48,757 nucleotides of DNA, from IMG/VR virus record IMGVR_UViG_3300044712_002439, positions 1 to 48,757 of that record, one strand, 5' to 3'. The position numbers and the translations under genes are program-made. Shown here one piece after another: positions 32,803 to 41,989 of the stretch. The stretch comes from a virus. Below the pieces are notes generated by a model that worked only from the letters and a program-made list of their open reading frames with translations, was not told the DNA's origin and did no database searches. Numbering within the stretch: the stretch's first letter is position 1; the number at the start of each line of letters is the position of its first letter.

Positions 32803-34445
32803 CCGTCGTGGAGTTGGTCGCCAAGCTGGGCCTCAAGGTCGACGAGGGCGACTTCCAGAAGGGCGCGGCCGCCATCGGTGGCGTCAAGGCGGGGCTGGCG
32901 GCGCTCGGGCTCACGGTCGGCGCCGTCCGGGCCGGGCTGGAGGCCATCATCGCGTCGACGGCCGCCTACGGGAACGCGGCTGCCAAGAGCGCCCAGCGCA
33001 TCGGCGTCAGCGTCGAGGCCTTCCAGGAGATCGTGGAGGCCGCGGACGACGTCCAGGTGTCCGCCGGCAGCGTGGAGGCCGGGCTGCGCTTCCTGGGGCG
33101 CAACGCCTACGAGGCCTCCAAGGGCGGCAAGGAGGCGGCCGCCTCCTTCCGGTCGCTGGGGGTGGCGCTGCTCGACGAGAACGGCAAGCTGCGCGGCACC
33201 GACGCGCTGCTGATGGACCTGGCGGACCGCTTCTCGGTGATGCCGGACGGGCCCGAGAAGACCGCCCTCGCCATGAAGGTGCTCGGCCGCGGCGGCACCG
33301 AGATGATCCCGCTGCTGAACAAGGGCAGCGCGGCGCTCGCCGAGATGCGCGAGGGCGCGCGCGAGACCGGCCTGGTGCTGTCCAAGGAGGGCGTGCAGGC
33401 GTCTGTCGAGTACACCGAGGCGCTCGACGAGCTGGAGGACGCCATCACCGGGCTCAAGCGGTCGATCGGCGTCTCCTTCATGAAGGACTCGACCAGCCTG
33501 ATGAAGACGATGGCCGCGTGGGTGGCCGAGAATCGGAAGCTGATCGCCACCAAGGTGCAGGCCTTCGTGGAAGGCTTCTCCGCCGCCATGAAACGGCTGC
33601 GGCAACTGACCGAGCCCTACGTCAAGATGCTGGGAGCGATCGTCTCCAACTCCATGGTGTGGAAGGGGCTCCTGATCGCTCTCGGCACGGTCGCGCTCGC
33701 GCAGTTCGGGTCCGCCGTCGCCGGCGTCGTCGCCAGCCTCGGGACGATGCTCACGGCGGTGCGAGCGATCACCGCGGCCCAGGTGATCGGTGCCGCGGCG
33801 TCGCTGGCGGCCGGCCTGCTGTGGGCAGCTGGCATTGCCATCATCGCGCTCGTGATCGAAGACCTCTACACGATGATGGAGGGCGGAGAGTCGCTCGCGT
33901 CGGACTGGACGAAGTGGCTCGACCGCATGCTCAAGATCGACCCGGCCGATTCCCCGCTCCTGAAGGGGCTGAAGGGGCTCCTGCAGGTGATCTTCGACAT
34001 CCAGGGCGCGCTCCAGAAGCTCGAGAGGTCACTGGACAGCAGCCGCGTCGGCGCCGCCGTTGCCGGCGCGATGGCGACCGTCAATTATGTCGGGTACGGC
34101 GTCGCTGCGCCTTTCAGCAGCGGGGCCTCCAAGCTCCGAGACGAGAACTGGAGGGCGATGGGGTACTACGGCGGCCAGGCCTTCTTGGACGACCGCGGCA
34201 AGCAGGGGTGGGGCTGGAACGCCGAGTTCGATCGGGCCTCCAACGCCCGCTTCCTGGCGGCCCCGGCGCCGGCGGCAGGAGTGGCTCCGGTGTCGGTGAC
34301 GTTCGGGGACGTCAACGTCGGCCCGGTCCAGGGCGGCACCGTGGAGGACCTCAAGAGCGCCTTCGGCGACGTGGTCGAGGAGAAGCTGCAGCAGATCCTG
34401 AACCCGGCCTGGGAGGCCGCGCCGCTCGCCGGCGGCGGAGGCTAG
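32799..34445 (+). CDS. Tail tape measure protein
   Basis: 548 aa. N-terminal VVELVAKLGLKVDEGDFQKG is the standard tape-measure start; long helical regions and hydrophobic spans at about 285-355 (LLIALGTVALAQFGSAVAGV) follow. It is short for a tape measure, predicting a fairly short tail. No lytic domain was seen. Confidence 0.88.
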   Translation: MTVVELVAKLGLKVDEGDFQKGAAAIGGVKAGLAALGLTVGAVRAGLEAIIASTAAYGNAAAKSAQRIGVSVEAFQEIVEAADDVQVSAGSVEAGLRFLGRNAYEASKGGKEAAASFRSLGVALLDENGKLRGTDALLMDLADRFSVMPDGPEKTALAMKVLGRGGTEMIPLLNKGSAALAEMREGARETGLVLSKEGVQASVEYTEALDELEDAITGLKRSIGVSFMKDSTSLMKTMAAWVAENRKLIATKVQAFVEGFSAAMKRLRQLTEPYVKMLGAIVSNSMVWKGLLIALGTVALAQFGSAVAGVVASLGTMLTAVRAITAAQVIGAAASLAAGLLWAAGIAIIALVIEDLYTMMEGGESLASDWTKWLDRMLKIDPADSPLLKGLKGLLQVIFDIQGALQKLERSLDSSRVGAAVAGAMATVNYVGYGVAAPFSSGASKLRDENWRAMGYYGGQAFLDDRGKQGWGWNAEFDRASNARFLAAPAPAAGVAPVSVTFGDVNVGPVQGGTVEDLKSAFGDVVEEKLQQILNPAWEAAPLAGGGG

Positions 34446-35012
34446 ATGGTCACCATCCGCTACTCGACGACGGGCGGGCTCTCGGGCGAGTTGGTGCTCG
34501 ACGCGGCGATCTCGCAGTCGCACGTCCTCTCCGTCGAGGTCACCAAGTTCCCGATCGAGGACGGCGCCACCATCTCCGACCACGCCATCGCGCTGCCGGA
34601 CACCTACCAGCTGGAGGGCCTGATCTCCAACGCCCCGCTGCTGCGGCCGGAGGACATGCCAGCCGCAGCGCGCCGGGCAGAGAACGCGCGGGACCTGCTC
34701 AAGGCGCTGATCGCCGCGCGCGAGGGCGTCACCATCGACACCGGGTCGGAGGTCCTGTCGATGATGGTGCTCTCGGGGCTCACGTTCCCGAAGGAGGCGG
34801 CTGTAGGCGACTGCACGAAATTCTCCTGCACGGCCACGCAGATCACCGCGGTGCGCAGCGAGACCGTGCCGATCCCGCGGAGCACCAAGCCGGGCGCGGC
34901 CAAGGGCGGCCGCCAGCCCACGCAGAAGGCGTCGGCGCCCGTCGAGGCCAAGGTGAGCGTGCTGAAGCAGATCGTCAACAAGATCCGCGGCGTCGCACCG
35001 AAGGGGCCATGA
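34446..35012 (+). CDS. Dit-like baseplate protein
   Basis: 188 aa. LVLDAAISQSHVLSVEVTKF, EDGATISDHAI and LPDTYQLEGLISN are typical of Dit-like phage tail proteins that start baseplate assembly at the tube end. ATG directly follows the tape measure stop. Confidence 0.85.
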   Translation: MVTIRYSTTGGLSGELVLDAAISQSHVLSVEVTKFPIEDGATISDHAIALPDTYQLEGLISNAPLLRPEDMPAAARRAENARDLLKALIAAREGVTIDTGSEVLSMMVLSGLTFPKEAAVGDCTKFSCTATQITAVRSETVPIPRSTKPGAAKGGRQPTQKASAPVEAKVSVLKQIVNKIRGVAPKGP

Positions 35013-35013
35013 C

Positions 35014-35340
35014 ATGGCGACCCTCGTTCTCCCGGCGCGGCATGACGTCCCATTCTTCGACTTCGAGGTGGATCTCGAGGGCCGGACGTACACCTTCACC
35101 TTCCGGTGGAACGAGCGCGCCGGCGCCTGGTTCTTCACGCTGCGGAACGCCACCGGGACGATCCTCGTGGCCGGCCGCAAGGTCGTGCTCGGCGCCAGGC
35201 TGATGGGCCGCTCGCGCGACGCCGCGCTGCCGCCCGGGGCGCTGTTCGCCATCGACACGGCAGGGACCGACGTCGACCCGGGCCGAGACGACCTGGGCAG
35301 CCGCGTGCTGGTGGTGTACTCAGAGTCAACGGTGGCCTAG
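35014..35340 (+). CDS. Baseplate plug protein (DUF6983-like)
   Basis: 108 aa. FFDFEVDLEGRTYTFTFRWN, GAWFFTLRN and DPGRDDLGSRVLVVY match the phage baseplate plug family (as in cyanophage Pam3). Located between Dit-like and hub genes, as in related phages. Confidence 0.85.
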   Translation: MATLVLPARHDVPFFDFEVDLEGRTYTFTFRWNERAGAWFFTLRNATGTILVAGRKVVLGARLMGRSRDAALPPGALFAIDTAGTDVDPGRDDLGSRVLVVYSESTVA

Positions 35341-35342
35341 CC

Positions 35343-36170
35343 GTGGCGAACCTCTACGGCCGCGACTGGTACGTCATCATCAACGATCTCAAGGTCGCTG
35401 GCCTCCGCCTGAAGTTCAAGGTGGAGAAGACGATCACCGGCGAGCCCAACAAGCTCGACCTCCACGTCTACAACCTCGCCGCGTCCACGCGCGCGAAGAT
35501 GCAGGCCAAGGATGTTCCGGTGGTCCTGGTCGCCGGCTACAAGGAGACCGCGCAGGTGATCTTCGCCGGCGACGTGCGGACCATCGACCACGTGCGCGAG
35601 GGTGCCAGCTGGGACACCCACATCCAGAGCGGCGACGGCGAGCTCTCCTTCCGCGACTGCTTCTCCAGCCACTCCTTCTCGGCGGGGACGGCCTGGCGCG
35701 ACGTGGCGACCACGCTCGCCAAGGACCTGAAGGCGAACGTCGGTGACGCGGTGGCCCACATCGCCGGGGGCGACTTCGACGGCGCCATCGACAAGTTCCT
35801 GCAGGGCTACACGGCGCACGGCCCGACCGTGCGCGAGTTCGACAAGGCCATGAAGGCGGGCGGGTTGGAGTGGTCGATCCAGGACGGCAAGCTCCAGATC
35901 CTGGCGCCGCGCAAGGCGAACGACGAGGGGGCCATCCTGCTGTCGCCGGGGACCGGGCTGGTGGGCTCGCCGGACCACTGCTCGCCGAAGGACGGGGAGC
36001 CGGCGCCGCTCCAGGTCCGCAGCCTCCTGCAGGGCGGGCTGCGGCCCGGCCGCGCCATCGAGGTGCGGGCGTCGAAGATCTCCGGCTTCTACCGCTGCAG
36101 CAAGGTCGTGCACGAGGGAGACACACACGGCGGCGAGTGGTACACCACCGTAGAGGCCGAGCCGCTCTAG
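35343..36170 (+). CDS. Baseplate hub protein
   Basis: 275 aa. VANLYGRDWYVIINDLKVAG, VEKTITGEPNKLDLHVYNLA and later VSSLLQG-like VRSLLQGGLRPGRAIEV identify the hub family of DUF3383-type myophages (T4 gp27/P2 gpD analogue). GTG 35343 two bases after the plug stop; a copy of the dispersed 10-mer overlaps its stop region (36169-36178). Confidence 0.82.
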   Translation: MANLYGRDWYVIINDLKVAGLRLKFKVEKTITGEPNKLDLHVYNLAASTRAKMQAKDVPVVLVAGYKETAQVIFAGDVRTIDHVREGASWDTHIQSGDGELSFRDCFSSHSFSAGTAWRDVATTLAKDLKANVGDAVAHIAGGDFDGAIDKFLQGYTAHGPTVREFDKAMKAGGLEWSIQDGKLQILAPRKANDEGAILLSPGTGLVGSPDHCSPKDGEPAPLQVRSLLQGGLRPGRAIEVRASKISGFYRCSKVVHEGDTHGGEWYTTVEAEPL

Positions 36171-36189
36171 ACGCCTGCAGGAGCCACGG

Positions 36190-36870
36190 ATGCCGTCCGT
36201 CCCACCCAAGCGCACGCTGCCTGACGTCCTGCTCCGCGCCGTGCGGCTGGGGCTGGCGGACGCCCACGTCTCCATCCCGGCGCGGGTGGTCCGGGTCGAC
36301 CTGGCGGCGAACCTGGTGGACGCCCAGCCCCTCATCATGGACGTCGTCGACGACGGGCGCGGCGGCCGGCGGGCCGTGGCCTTCCCGGTGGTGACCAACG
36401 TCCCGATCTTCTCGCCGAGCGGCGGCGGCTTCCGCATGACCTTCCCGGTGGCGGTCGACGACGTCGTCACCGTCATGTTCTCGGACCGCTCCGTCGACAT
36501 CTGGCTGGCGCGCGGCGGCGGCCCGGTGGACCCGGTCGACCCGCGGGCCCACGCGCTCTCGGACGGCGTCGTCGCCATCCCCAGCATCAACCCGGCCGCC
36601 CCGTGGACCATCCGCGCGGACGCGGCCACCATCGGCCACGAGGCCGGGCCGCTCCTGGTGCTCAAGGCCAACGAGATCCGCCTCGACGACGGCGGCGCGC
36701 TGGTGGCGCGCAAGGGAGACCGCGCCAAGGCCGGGAACACCATGGCCGCGTGGATCACCAAGGTCCAGGCGTGCCTCGCGGGCTCCGGCCCGGCCGCCCG
36801 TGACCCGACCCTGCTGGCCCCGACCGACTTCGGCGTCATCGACGAGGGCGCCGCCCGGGTGAAGGCATGA
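36190..36870 (+). CDS. Membrane-puncturing spike, Gp138 family
   Basis: 226 aa. IPARVVRVDLAANLVDAQPL, FPVVTNVPIFSPSGGGFRMT and VDDVVTVMFSDRSVDIWL match the Gp138 N-terminal OB-fold domain of membrane-puncturing devices. The C-terminal part is the beta-helix spike. Stop overlaps the wedge gene's ATG. Confidence 0.88.
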   Translation: MPSVPPKRTLPDVLLRAVRLGLADAHVSIPARVVRVDLAANLVDAQPLIMDVVDDGRGGRRAVAFPVVTNVPIFSPSGGGFRMTFPVAVDDVVTVMFSDRSVDIWLARGGGPVDPVDPRAHALSDGVVAIPSINPAAPWTIRADAATIGHEAGPLLVLKANEIRLDDGGALVARKGDRAKAGNTMAAWITKVQACLAGSGPAARDPTLLAPTDFGVIDEGAARVKA

Positions 36871-37256
36871 TCGAGCGCGACTGGAAGAGCGACCCGGTGA
36901 CCGGCGAACTGGTGATCGGCGACGACATCGTCATGGTCTCCGACGCCCCGGGCCGGCCCGACTCGATCCGCCAGGACGTCGAGGAGCGGCTGCAGAATGT
37001 CCGCGGGGAATGGTTCCTCGACCCGGACGACCAGGACGCGATCCCGCTCTTCGACGGCGTGCTGGTGAAGAACCCGAACCTCGCCACCATCCGGGGCATC
37101 TACGAGCGGGCGATCCTGGCGACGCCGGGCGTAGGCTCAGTGCTCGCCATGGACCTGCAGCTGGACCGGGCGGCGCGCAGGCTGAGCATCAAGTTCACGG
37201 CGAGCACCTACCAGGGCGAGATCGCGGCCTCGGTGTCGATCGCGGTGGGAGGCTGA
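36867..37256 (+). CDS. Baseplate wedge protein, gp25/XkdS-like
   Basis: 129 aa. Starts MIERDWKSDPVTGELVIGDD; SIRQDVEERLQNVRGEWFLD and FDGVLVKNP are typical of the gp25-like wedge proteins that precede J-like proteins in baseplate operons. Confidence 0.82.
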   Translation: MIERDWKSDPVTGELVIGDDIVMVSDAPGRPDSIRQDVEERLQNVRGEWFLDPDDQDAIPLFDGVLVKNPNLATIRGIYERAILATPGVGSVLAMDLQLDRAARRLSIKFTASTYQGEIAASVSIAVGG

Positions 37257-37257
37257 G

Positions 37258-38436
37258 ATGGGAACGATCTATGGGGTCACGCCGCAGGGGTTCGTCGTCA
37301 AGCCTCTCGACCAGTGCCTGACCGAGCTGGAGGCGCTCGCTCGCGGGACCTTCGGCGACGGCATCAAGCTGAACCCGTCCTCGAAGTGGGGCCAGTTCCT
37401 CGGCATCCTCGCCGAGCGCGAGTCCGAGATCTGGGACATGGGCGAGGAGGTCCACGCCTCGCGCGATCCGGACCAGGCCACCGGCACCGGGCTGGAGGCG
37501 CTCTGCGCGCTCACCGGGCTCGAGAGGAACGGCGCGGCCAAGTCCACCGTCCCGGTCATCCTCGGCGGCGTCGTCGGCACCGTCATTCCCGCCGGCAAGG
37601 TGGCGAGCGTCACGGGCACGGGGACGAGGTTCGTGCTGACGGCCCAGGCGACCATCGGTCCCGGCGGCAGCGTCGGTGCCACCTTCGAGGCCGAGGCCAC
37701 GGGTCCCTTCCCGGCGCCGGCGGGCGCGCTGACGACGATCGAAACGCCGGTGGCGGGCTGGGCCACGATCACCAACGCCGTCGACGCCACGCTCGGCCGC
37801 GACGTGGAGCTGGATCCGGCCCTTCGCCTGCGCCGGGAGCAGACGCTGGCGATCGCCGGCAGCGCCACGGAGGCGGCCGTGACCGCCGAGGTGGCCCGGG
37901 TGGACGGTGTCGTCGCCGCTGCCACCTACATCAACGACGAGGACGTGGTCGTCGATGGGATGGAGCCCCACTCGATGGAGGTGGTCGTCGCCGGCGGCAC
38001 GGATGCTGCCGTGGCGGCCGCCATCTGGCGCGCCAAGGCGGGCGGCATCAAGTCGCTGGGGTCCACCGCGGTCGTGGTCCAGGACTCGGCGGGCGCCAAC
38101 AAGACGGTGCGCTTCTCGCGGCCGGAGCCGGTGCTGGCCTACCTGCGGGTGACGGTCTCGATCAACGACGGGTACTCGACCTCGGAGCCGCCGCTCGACG
38201 GCGACACCCTGGTCAAGAACGCGCTGGCGGCGTGGGCGGCCGCCAACATCATCGCCGGCGAGACCCTGTACCCGCGCGCGATGCTGCCGGCGGTGTTCGG
38301 CGTCGCAGGCGTCTACAACGTCCCCCTGATCGCGGCCGGCCTCGCCGCGGACCCGGTCGCCGAGGTCCCGGTGGTCGCCACCAAGCGCCAGGTCGTGCAG
38401 GTCGACGCCACGCGCATCTCGGTCGTGCACGGGTAG
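37258..38436 (+). CDS. Baseplate J-like protein
   Basis: 392 aa. GVTPQGFVVKPLDQCLTELE, LAERESEIWDM, then TGTGLEALCALTGLERNGAA and AGSATEAAVTAEVARVDGV match baseplate J/gp47. It joins wedge and tail fibre network. Confidence 0.93.
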   Translation: MGTIYGVTPQGFVVKPLDQCLTELEALARGTFGDGIKLNPSSKWGQFLGILAERESEIWDMGEEVHASRDPDQATGTGLEALCALTGLERNGAAKSTVPVILGGVVGTVIPAGKVASVTGTGTRFVLTAQATIGPGGSVGATFEAEATGPFPAPAGALTTIETPVAGWATITNAVDATLGRDVELDPALRLRREQTLAIAGSATEAAVTAEVARVDGVVAAATYINDEDVVVDGMEPHSMEVVVAGGTDAAVAAAIWRAKAGGIKSLGSTAVVVQDSAGANKTVRFSRPEPVLAYLRVTVSINDGYSTSEPPLDGDTLVKNALAAWAAANIIAGETLYPRAMLPAVFGVAGVYNVPLIAAGLAADPVAEVPVVATKRQVVQVDATRISVVHG

Positions 38437-38445
38437 GAGCCGGCC

Positions 38446-39078
38446 ATGGATCACATCACCGACCACGCGGACCGAGCCGTCGCCCGGCTGATCCAGCAGT
38501 ACCGGACGAAGGTCACCTACCCGCAGGTGGTCCGGCTGATGACGGCCGAGCACCAGGTCCTGGAGGACGAGTTCTGGCTGCTCTACGACGAGCGCCTCGA
38601 CACCGCCACCGGCGAGCAGCTGGCGGTGTGGGGCCGGATCGTGGGCCAGGTGAAGGACCCGGGCTGGGACGACGACGTCTTCCGCGCGTGGATCCGGATC
38701 CGCATCCTGATCATGCTCTCGGGCGGGACGGGCGACACCATCATCGGCGTCTTCCGGGCGGTGCTCGCGGACCCGGTCCTCGTCCTGCTCCTCGAGGAGT
38801 TCCCGGCGGCGCTGACGGTCCGCCTGGTGGGCGACGTGCCGACGCTGCGCTGGGGCACGCTCGCCGACACGATGCCCGGGGCGCTCGCGGTGCCGCTGGC
38901 CTTCGGAGAGCTCGTGGCGGTGCCGTCGCTGCTCGCGGCGCTGCTCCGGGTGTGTAAGGCGGCTGGCGTCCGGGGCATCGTGGAGTGGCTGAACGCGGCG
39001 CCGGCGGAGACCCTGACGCTCGACGTCGGGCCCGGCCTCGACGCGGGCGTTCTTGCGGACGCCGCTCTGGCGCGATAA
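38446..39078 (+). CDS. DUF2612 baseplate/tail protein
   Basis: 210 aa. RLIQQYRTKVTYPQVVRLMT, LDTATGEQLAVWGRIVGQVK and RAWIRIRILIMLSGGTGDTI are DUF2612 signatures. This family replaces tail protein I after J-like proteins in this myophage group and links baseplate to fibre. Confidence 0.9.
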   Translation: MDHITDHADRAVARLIQQYRTKVTYPQVVRLMTAEHQVLEDEFWLLYDERLDTATGEQLAVWGRIVGQVKDPGWDDDVFRAWIRIRILIMLSGGTGDTIIGVFRAVLADPVLVLLLEEFPAALTVRLVGDVPTLRWGTLADTMPGALAVPLAFGELVAVPSLLAALLRVCKAAGVRGIVEWLNAAPAETLTLDVGPGLDAGVLADAALAR

Positions 39079-39090
39079 GGAGGAACCATC

Positions 39091-39891
39091 ATGGCGAAGC
39101 CTGCAACCCTACCGCGCTGGGCCGAGACCGCCGGCGGGGTGCCCGACGCCAACATCGTCGCGCCCAACGCCGGCAAGATGGATACCGGCTTCACGGTCGG
39201 TGGCGACATCCCGACCTCGGGTGGCCTCAACTGGCTGTTCAACACGTTCCTGCAGTGGGTGAAGTGGCTGAACGACTCCGCGTCGATCGCCACGCCATCG
39301 GTCCTGGTGGCGCGCGACGCCGCCGGCCGGGCCCGATTCGTCGACCCGGCCGACGCTGCAGACGCCGACACGCTGGGCGCCCGGACCGCGGCCGTTGCCG
39401 CCCACGCGGCCCTGCTCAACACGCACGGGGCCGTGGTGGCGGCCACGCCCGACCACCTCGTCCTGCGCGACGCGGCGGGCCGGTCGAAGTTTGCCGACCC
39501 GGCCGCGGCCGACGACGCCGCCACGCGGGGATTCGTCGAGTCGCTCGAGATTCCCTGGACCGCGCTCGCACCGAACATCTATTGGGGGGCGGGCATCTCC
39601 TACTGCCGAGACCGGTTCGGCATCGTGCACCTGGCCGGGGTAGCGACGGTCGCCAACGTGAACGCCTCGGGCAACCCGTGCGCCAACCTGCCAGTCGGCG
39701 CGAGACCGGGTGGCGCCGGCATCTTCATGCCGATCGTCAAGGGCGTCTCCGGCCCGGTCTACTCGCCGTTCTCCATCTGGCTCTCCGGAGCGACGGGCGC
39801 GATCTCGTTCCAGCCCTATGGCGGGAATTGGGTTGCGCCAGCGGTCGGCGACGAGTTCTGCGTGGACGGCATCTCCTTCTTTGGCGACTAA
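39091..39891 (+). CDS. Tail fibre protein
   Basis: 266 aa. N-terminus has the NIVAPNAGKMDTGF and WLFNTFLQWVKWLND features of short fibres. Two internal repeats, RDAAGRARFVDPADAADADT and RDAAGRSKFADPAAADDAAT, are followed by a C-terminal receptor-binding-like beta domain with three Cys. Encoded at the usual fibre position. Confidence 0.85.
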   Translation: MAKPATLPRWAETAGGVPDANIVAPNAGKMDTGFTVGGDIPTSGGLNWLFNTFLQWVKWLNDSASIATPSVLVARDAAGRARFVDPADAADADTLGARTAAVAAHAALLNTHGAVVAATPDHLVLRDAAGRSKFADPAAADDAATRGFVESLEIPWTALAPNIYWGAGISYCRDRFGIVHLAGVATVANVNASGNPCANLPVGARPGGAGIFMPIVKGVSGPVYSPFSIWLSGATGAISFQPYGGNWVAPAVGDEFCVDGISFFGD

Positions 39892-39900
39892 GAGGACTCG

Positions 39901-40590
39901 ATGACCACGCCCACCGACCCCAAGGACGACCTCCTCCGCCTGCAGCCGCACCTGGGCGACATCCAAGAGGCGGTGCTCGCGCTCGACGAGGGCCTCGCCG
40001 TCCGCGACGGCCTGCGCATCGACGTGCCGATGGTCTGCGCGGTCGGCCAGCGCGAGTCGCACTTCGGCTGGGGCTGGGGCTATTCGCCGAAGGGCGACCG
40101 CAACGGCGCCGGCGACGCCAGCGTCCGGGAGTGGACGCGGGCCCGCTACGAGGCTCACCGAGACCGCGTGAAGATCGTGGGTCCCGGGGCCGAGGGCAGG
40201 GTCCGCGTCTATCCCACGGACGGCAAGGGCTGGGGCCGGGGCTTCTTCCAGATCGACCTGGTCGGCGACTTCGCCCATCTGATTCCTACCCCCGGCGTCG
40301 ACTGGCCGGTCTTCGAGCAGGCGTGCGCCGCCGTCCGCGTCCTCCAGGGCGCGCGCAAGGACCTCGCCGAGTTCGTCGGCCATCCCCGCTTCGAGCAGGC
40401 CGTGCTCTGCCGCTACAACGCCGGGCTGCCGTACGTGCTCTCGGCGATGCGGGCCGGCCGCAACCCGGACCTCGTCACGACGCCGAGCGAGGTCGGCAAG
40501 CCGGGCGACTACGGATCGGACGTCCAGCGGCGGCGCGACGCGCTGATCGCCCGCTACCCGCAGACCTTCAACAGGAGGGACATCTCGTGA
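39901..40590 (+). CDS. Endolysin, lysozyme-like
   Basis: 229 aa. VGQRESHFGWG places a likely catalytic Glu at residue 52, and GRGFFQID matches the goose-type/SLT lysozyme fold, with CRYNAGLPYVLSAM near residue 170. No signal peptide, so it should need the holin encoded next. Degrades peptidoglycan at the end of infection. Confidence 0.88.
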   Translation: MTTPTDPKDDLLRLQPHLGDIQEAVLALDEGLAVRDGLRIDVPMVCAVGQRESHFGWGWGYSPKGDRNGAGDASVREWTRARYEAHRDRVKIVGPGAEGRVRVYPTDGKGWGRGFFQIDLVGDFAHLIPTPGVDWPVFEQACAAVRVLQGARKDLAEFVGHPRFEQAVLCRYNAGLPYVLSAMRAGRNPDLVTTPSEVGKPGDYGSDVQRRRDALIARYPQTFNRRDIS

Positions 40591-40880
40591 CCGTCACCGG
40601 CAAGCGCACGCTCCTCTTCGCCCTCTACGCCTCCACCCTGCTGCTCGCCGGCCTGGCGCTGCTCCCGGTCGAGTCCCGCGGCCCGGCGTACGTCTTCTTC
40701 GCCGGCGGCATCGGCGCCATGATGGGCGCGGTCGCGGCCAAGGCCTCGGTCGACGCGCTCTCTCAGGGCGACGGCTCCAAGGGCCTCTGGGCCAACCTGA
40801 CGACGCCCCGGAAGCCCGGGGACGGATCTACGCTCCCCGTTCCCGGCGCCGGGGCCGGGGCTGGCCCGGTGGCGCCGTGA
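40587..40880 (+). CDS. Holin candidate, two TM segments
   Basis: 97 aa. Hydrophobic segments at about 8-25 and 33-50 (YVFFAGGIGAMMGAVAAKAS), then a short polar tail. GTG overlaps the endolysin stop. Size, membrane topology and position suggest the holin, but families differ and this is inferred. Confidence 0.65.
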   Translation: MTVTGKRTLLFALYASTLLLAGLALLPVESRGPAYVFFAGGIGAMMGAVAAKASVDALSQGDGSKGLWANLTTPRKPGDGSTLPVPGAGAGAGPVAP

Positions 40881-41647
40881 CCGCGGCCGACGTGCTGGCC
40901 CGCGGCCGAGCGCTGGTCAAGGCGCTGCTCCCCAAGGCGTCGGCGGCCGGGGCCTGGGCCTGGCGCAACCGGGTGCTGGTGCTCGTCGTCCTGGTGGTGG
41001 TCCTCGCGGTCCTCGGGCTGCGCTCCTGCCAGCAGGCCCGCGTAGCCGAGGCCGGCCAGGTGGCAGTCGTCCAGCGCGCTGCGGGTGAGGTCAAGGCGGA
41101 GGCGGCCGGCATCCCCGTCGTGCACGCGGTCCCGCAGGCGTCTGTGGACGAGGAGGGCGAGCGGGCCAAGCGCGAGGTCCCGATCCTCAAGGCGCAACTC
41201 GACCGGGTCCAGAAGGAGCTCGGCAAGGTGCGGCTCGAGTTGGTCGCCCGCGTCCGGACCGAGCCGGCGCCGGCACAGGCGCCCGTGGCGAAGGGCGAGT
41301 ACCTGCAGCTGGGCGCGGACCTGATGGTCGCCGAGACCAAGGACGGGGCCCACATCCTGGAGGGCACGCTGGAGGCGCGCACGGTACCCGCCGGCGAGGT
41401 CGTGCTCCTGCAGCCGTACTCGGCGCCGATCACCATCGCGGTGTCGTCCCCGCCCGCGCCGTGCCCCGCGGACGCCGTGATGCGCTCCTGGCGCCTAGGC
41501 CCGGTCGGCGGGGTGTCCGGGCAGGGCTGGCTCGTCGGCGGCGCCTACACGAGGCGCCTGGACTTCTGGGGCTACCGTCCCGAGGTGCTGGTGACGGTCG
41601 CCGGCGGCCCGGGCCAGGGCCTTGTGCTGGTCGGCCCGTTGTTCTAG
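40877..41647 (+). CDS. Inner-membrane spanin-like / lysis-region membrane protein
   Basis: 256 aa. One TM at about 32-50 (VLVLVVLVVVLAVLGLR), then a helical coiled-coil stretch (REVPILKAQLDRVQKELGKV) and a beta-rich C-terminal domain. Resembles Rz-like i-spanins, although longer. No separate lipoprotein o-spanin was found. GTG overlaps the holin stop. Confidence 0.55.
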   Translation: MTAADVLARGRALVKALLPKASAAGAWAWRNRVLVLVVLVVVLAVLGLRSCQQARVAEAGQVAVVQRAAGEVKAEAAGIPVVHAVPQASVDEEGERAKREVPILKAQLDRVQKELGKVRLELVARVRTEPAPAQAPVAKGEYLQLGADLMVAETKDGAHILEGTLEARTVPAGEVVLLQPYSAPITIAVSSPPAPCPADAVMRSWRLGPVGGVSGQGWLVGGAYTRRLDFWGYRPEVLVTVAGGPGQGLVLVGPLF

Positions 41648-41656
41648 GAGAGCCCC

Positions 41657-41989
41657 GTGACCGACACCGACCCGACCACCCTCCCCCTGATCATGCAGGC
41701 CGCCGGTCTCCTCGGCCTCGGCGTGATCGGCCTCCTGAGCTTCTCGCTCCGCCGCAACGTCAGCGACCAGGACGCGCGCTCGAAGCGGATCGAGGCAGGG
41801 ATCTCCGAGGTCGCTGCAGACGTCCGCCAGCTGACGAGCACGGTCGGCACCCACGGGGAGAGCCTGGCCGAGGGCCGCGCCACCTTTCGGGGCCTGCAGG
41901 AGTCCGTGAAGGGGCTGGAGGAGCGCGAGCGGCAGCGCGGGTGCTTCGGGACCTGCCGCTTCCGGGGCGTCAACGGCGACGCCGGCTAG
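41657..41989 (+). CDS. TM plus coiled-coil lysis-region protein
   Basis: 110 aa. TM at about 10-31 (LIMQAAGLLGLGVIGLLSF), then coiled-coil-like ISEVAADVRQLTSTVGTHGE, resembling XhlA/haemolysin-type or holin-associated proteins. GTG start with SD AGGAGAG. Its TAG shares bases with the TAG of the convergent HTH gene (CTAG at 41986-41989). Confidence 0.6.
   Translation: MTDTDPTTLPLIMQAAGLLGLGVIGLLSFSLRRNVSDQDARSKRIEAGISEVAADVRQLTSTVGTHGESLAEGRATFRGLQESVKGLEERERQRGCFGTCRFRGVNGDAG

Noticed and set aside
29717-32950. A 1077-codon minus-strand frame opposite the sheath, tube and chaperone genes
   Set aside because: Same high-GC shadow effect; low-complexity composition and no ribosome site.
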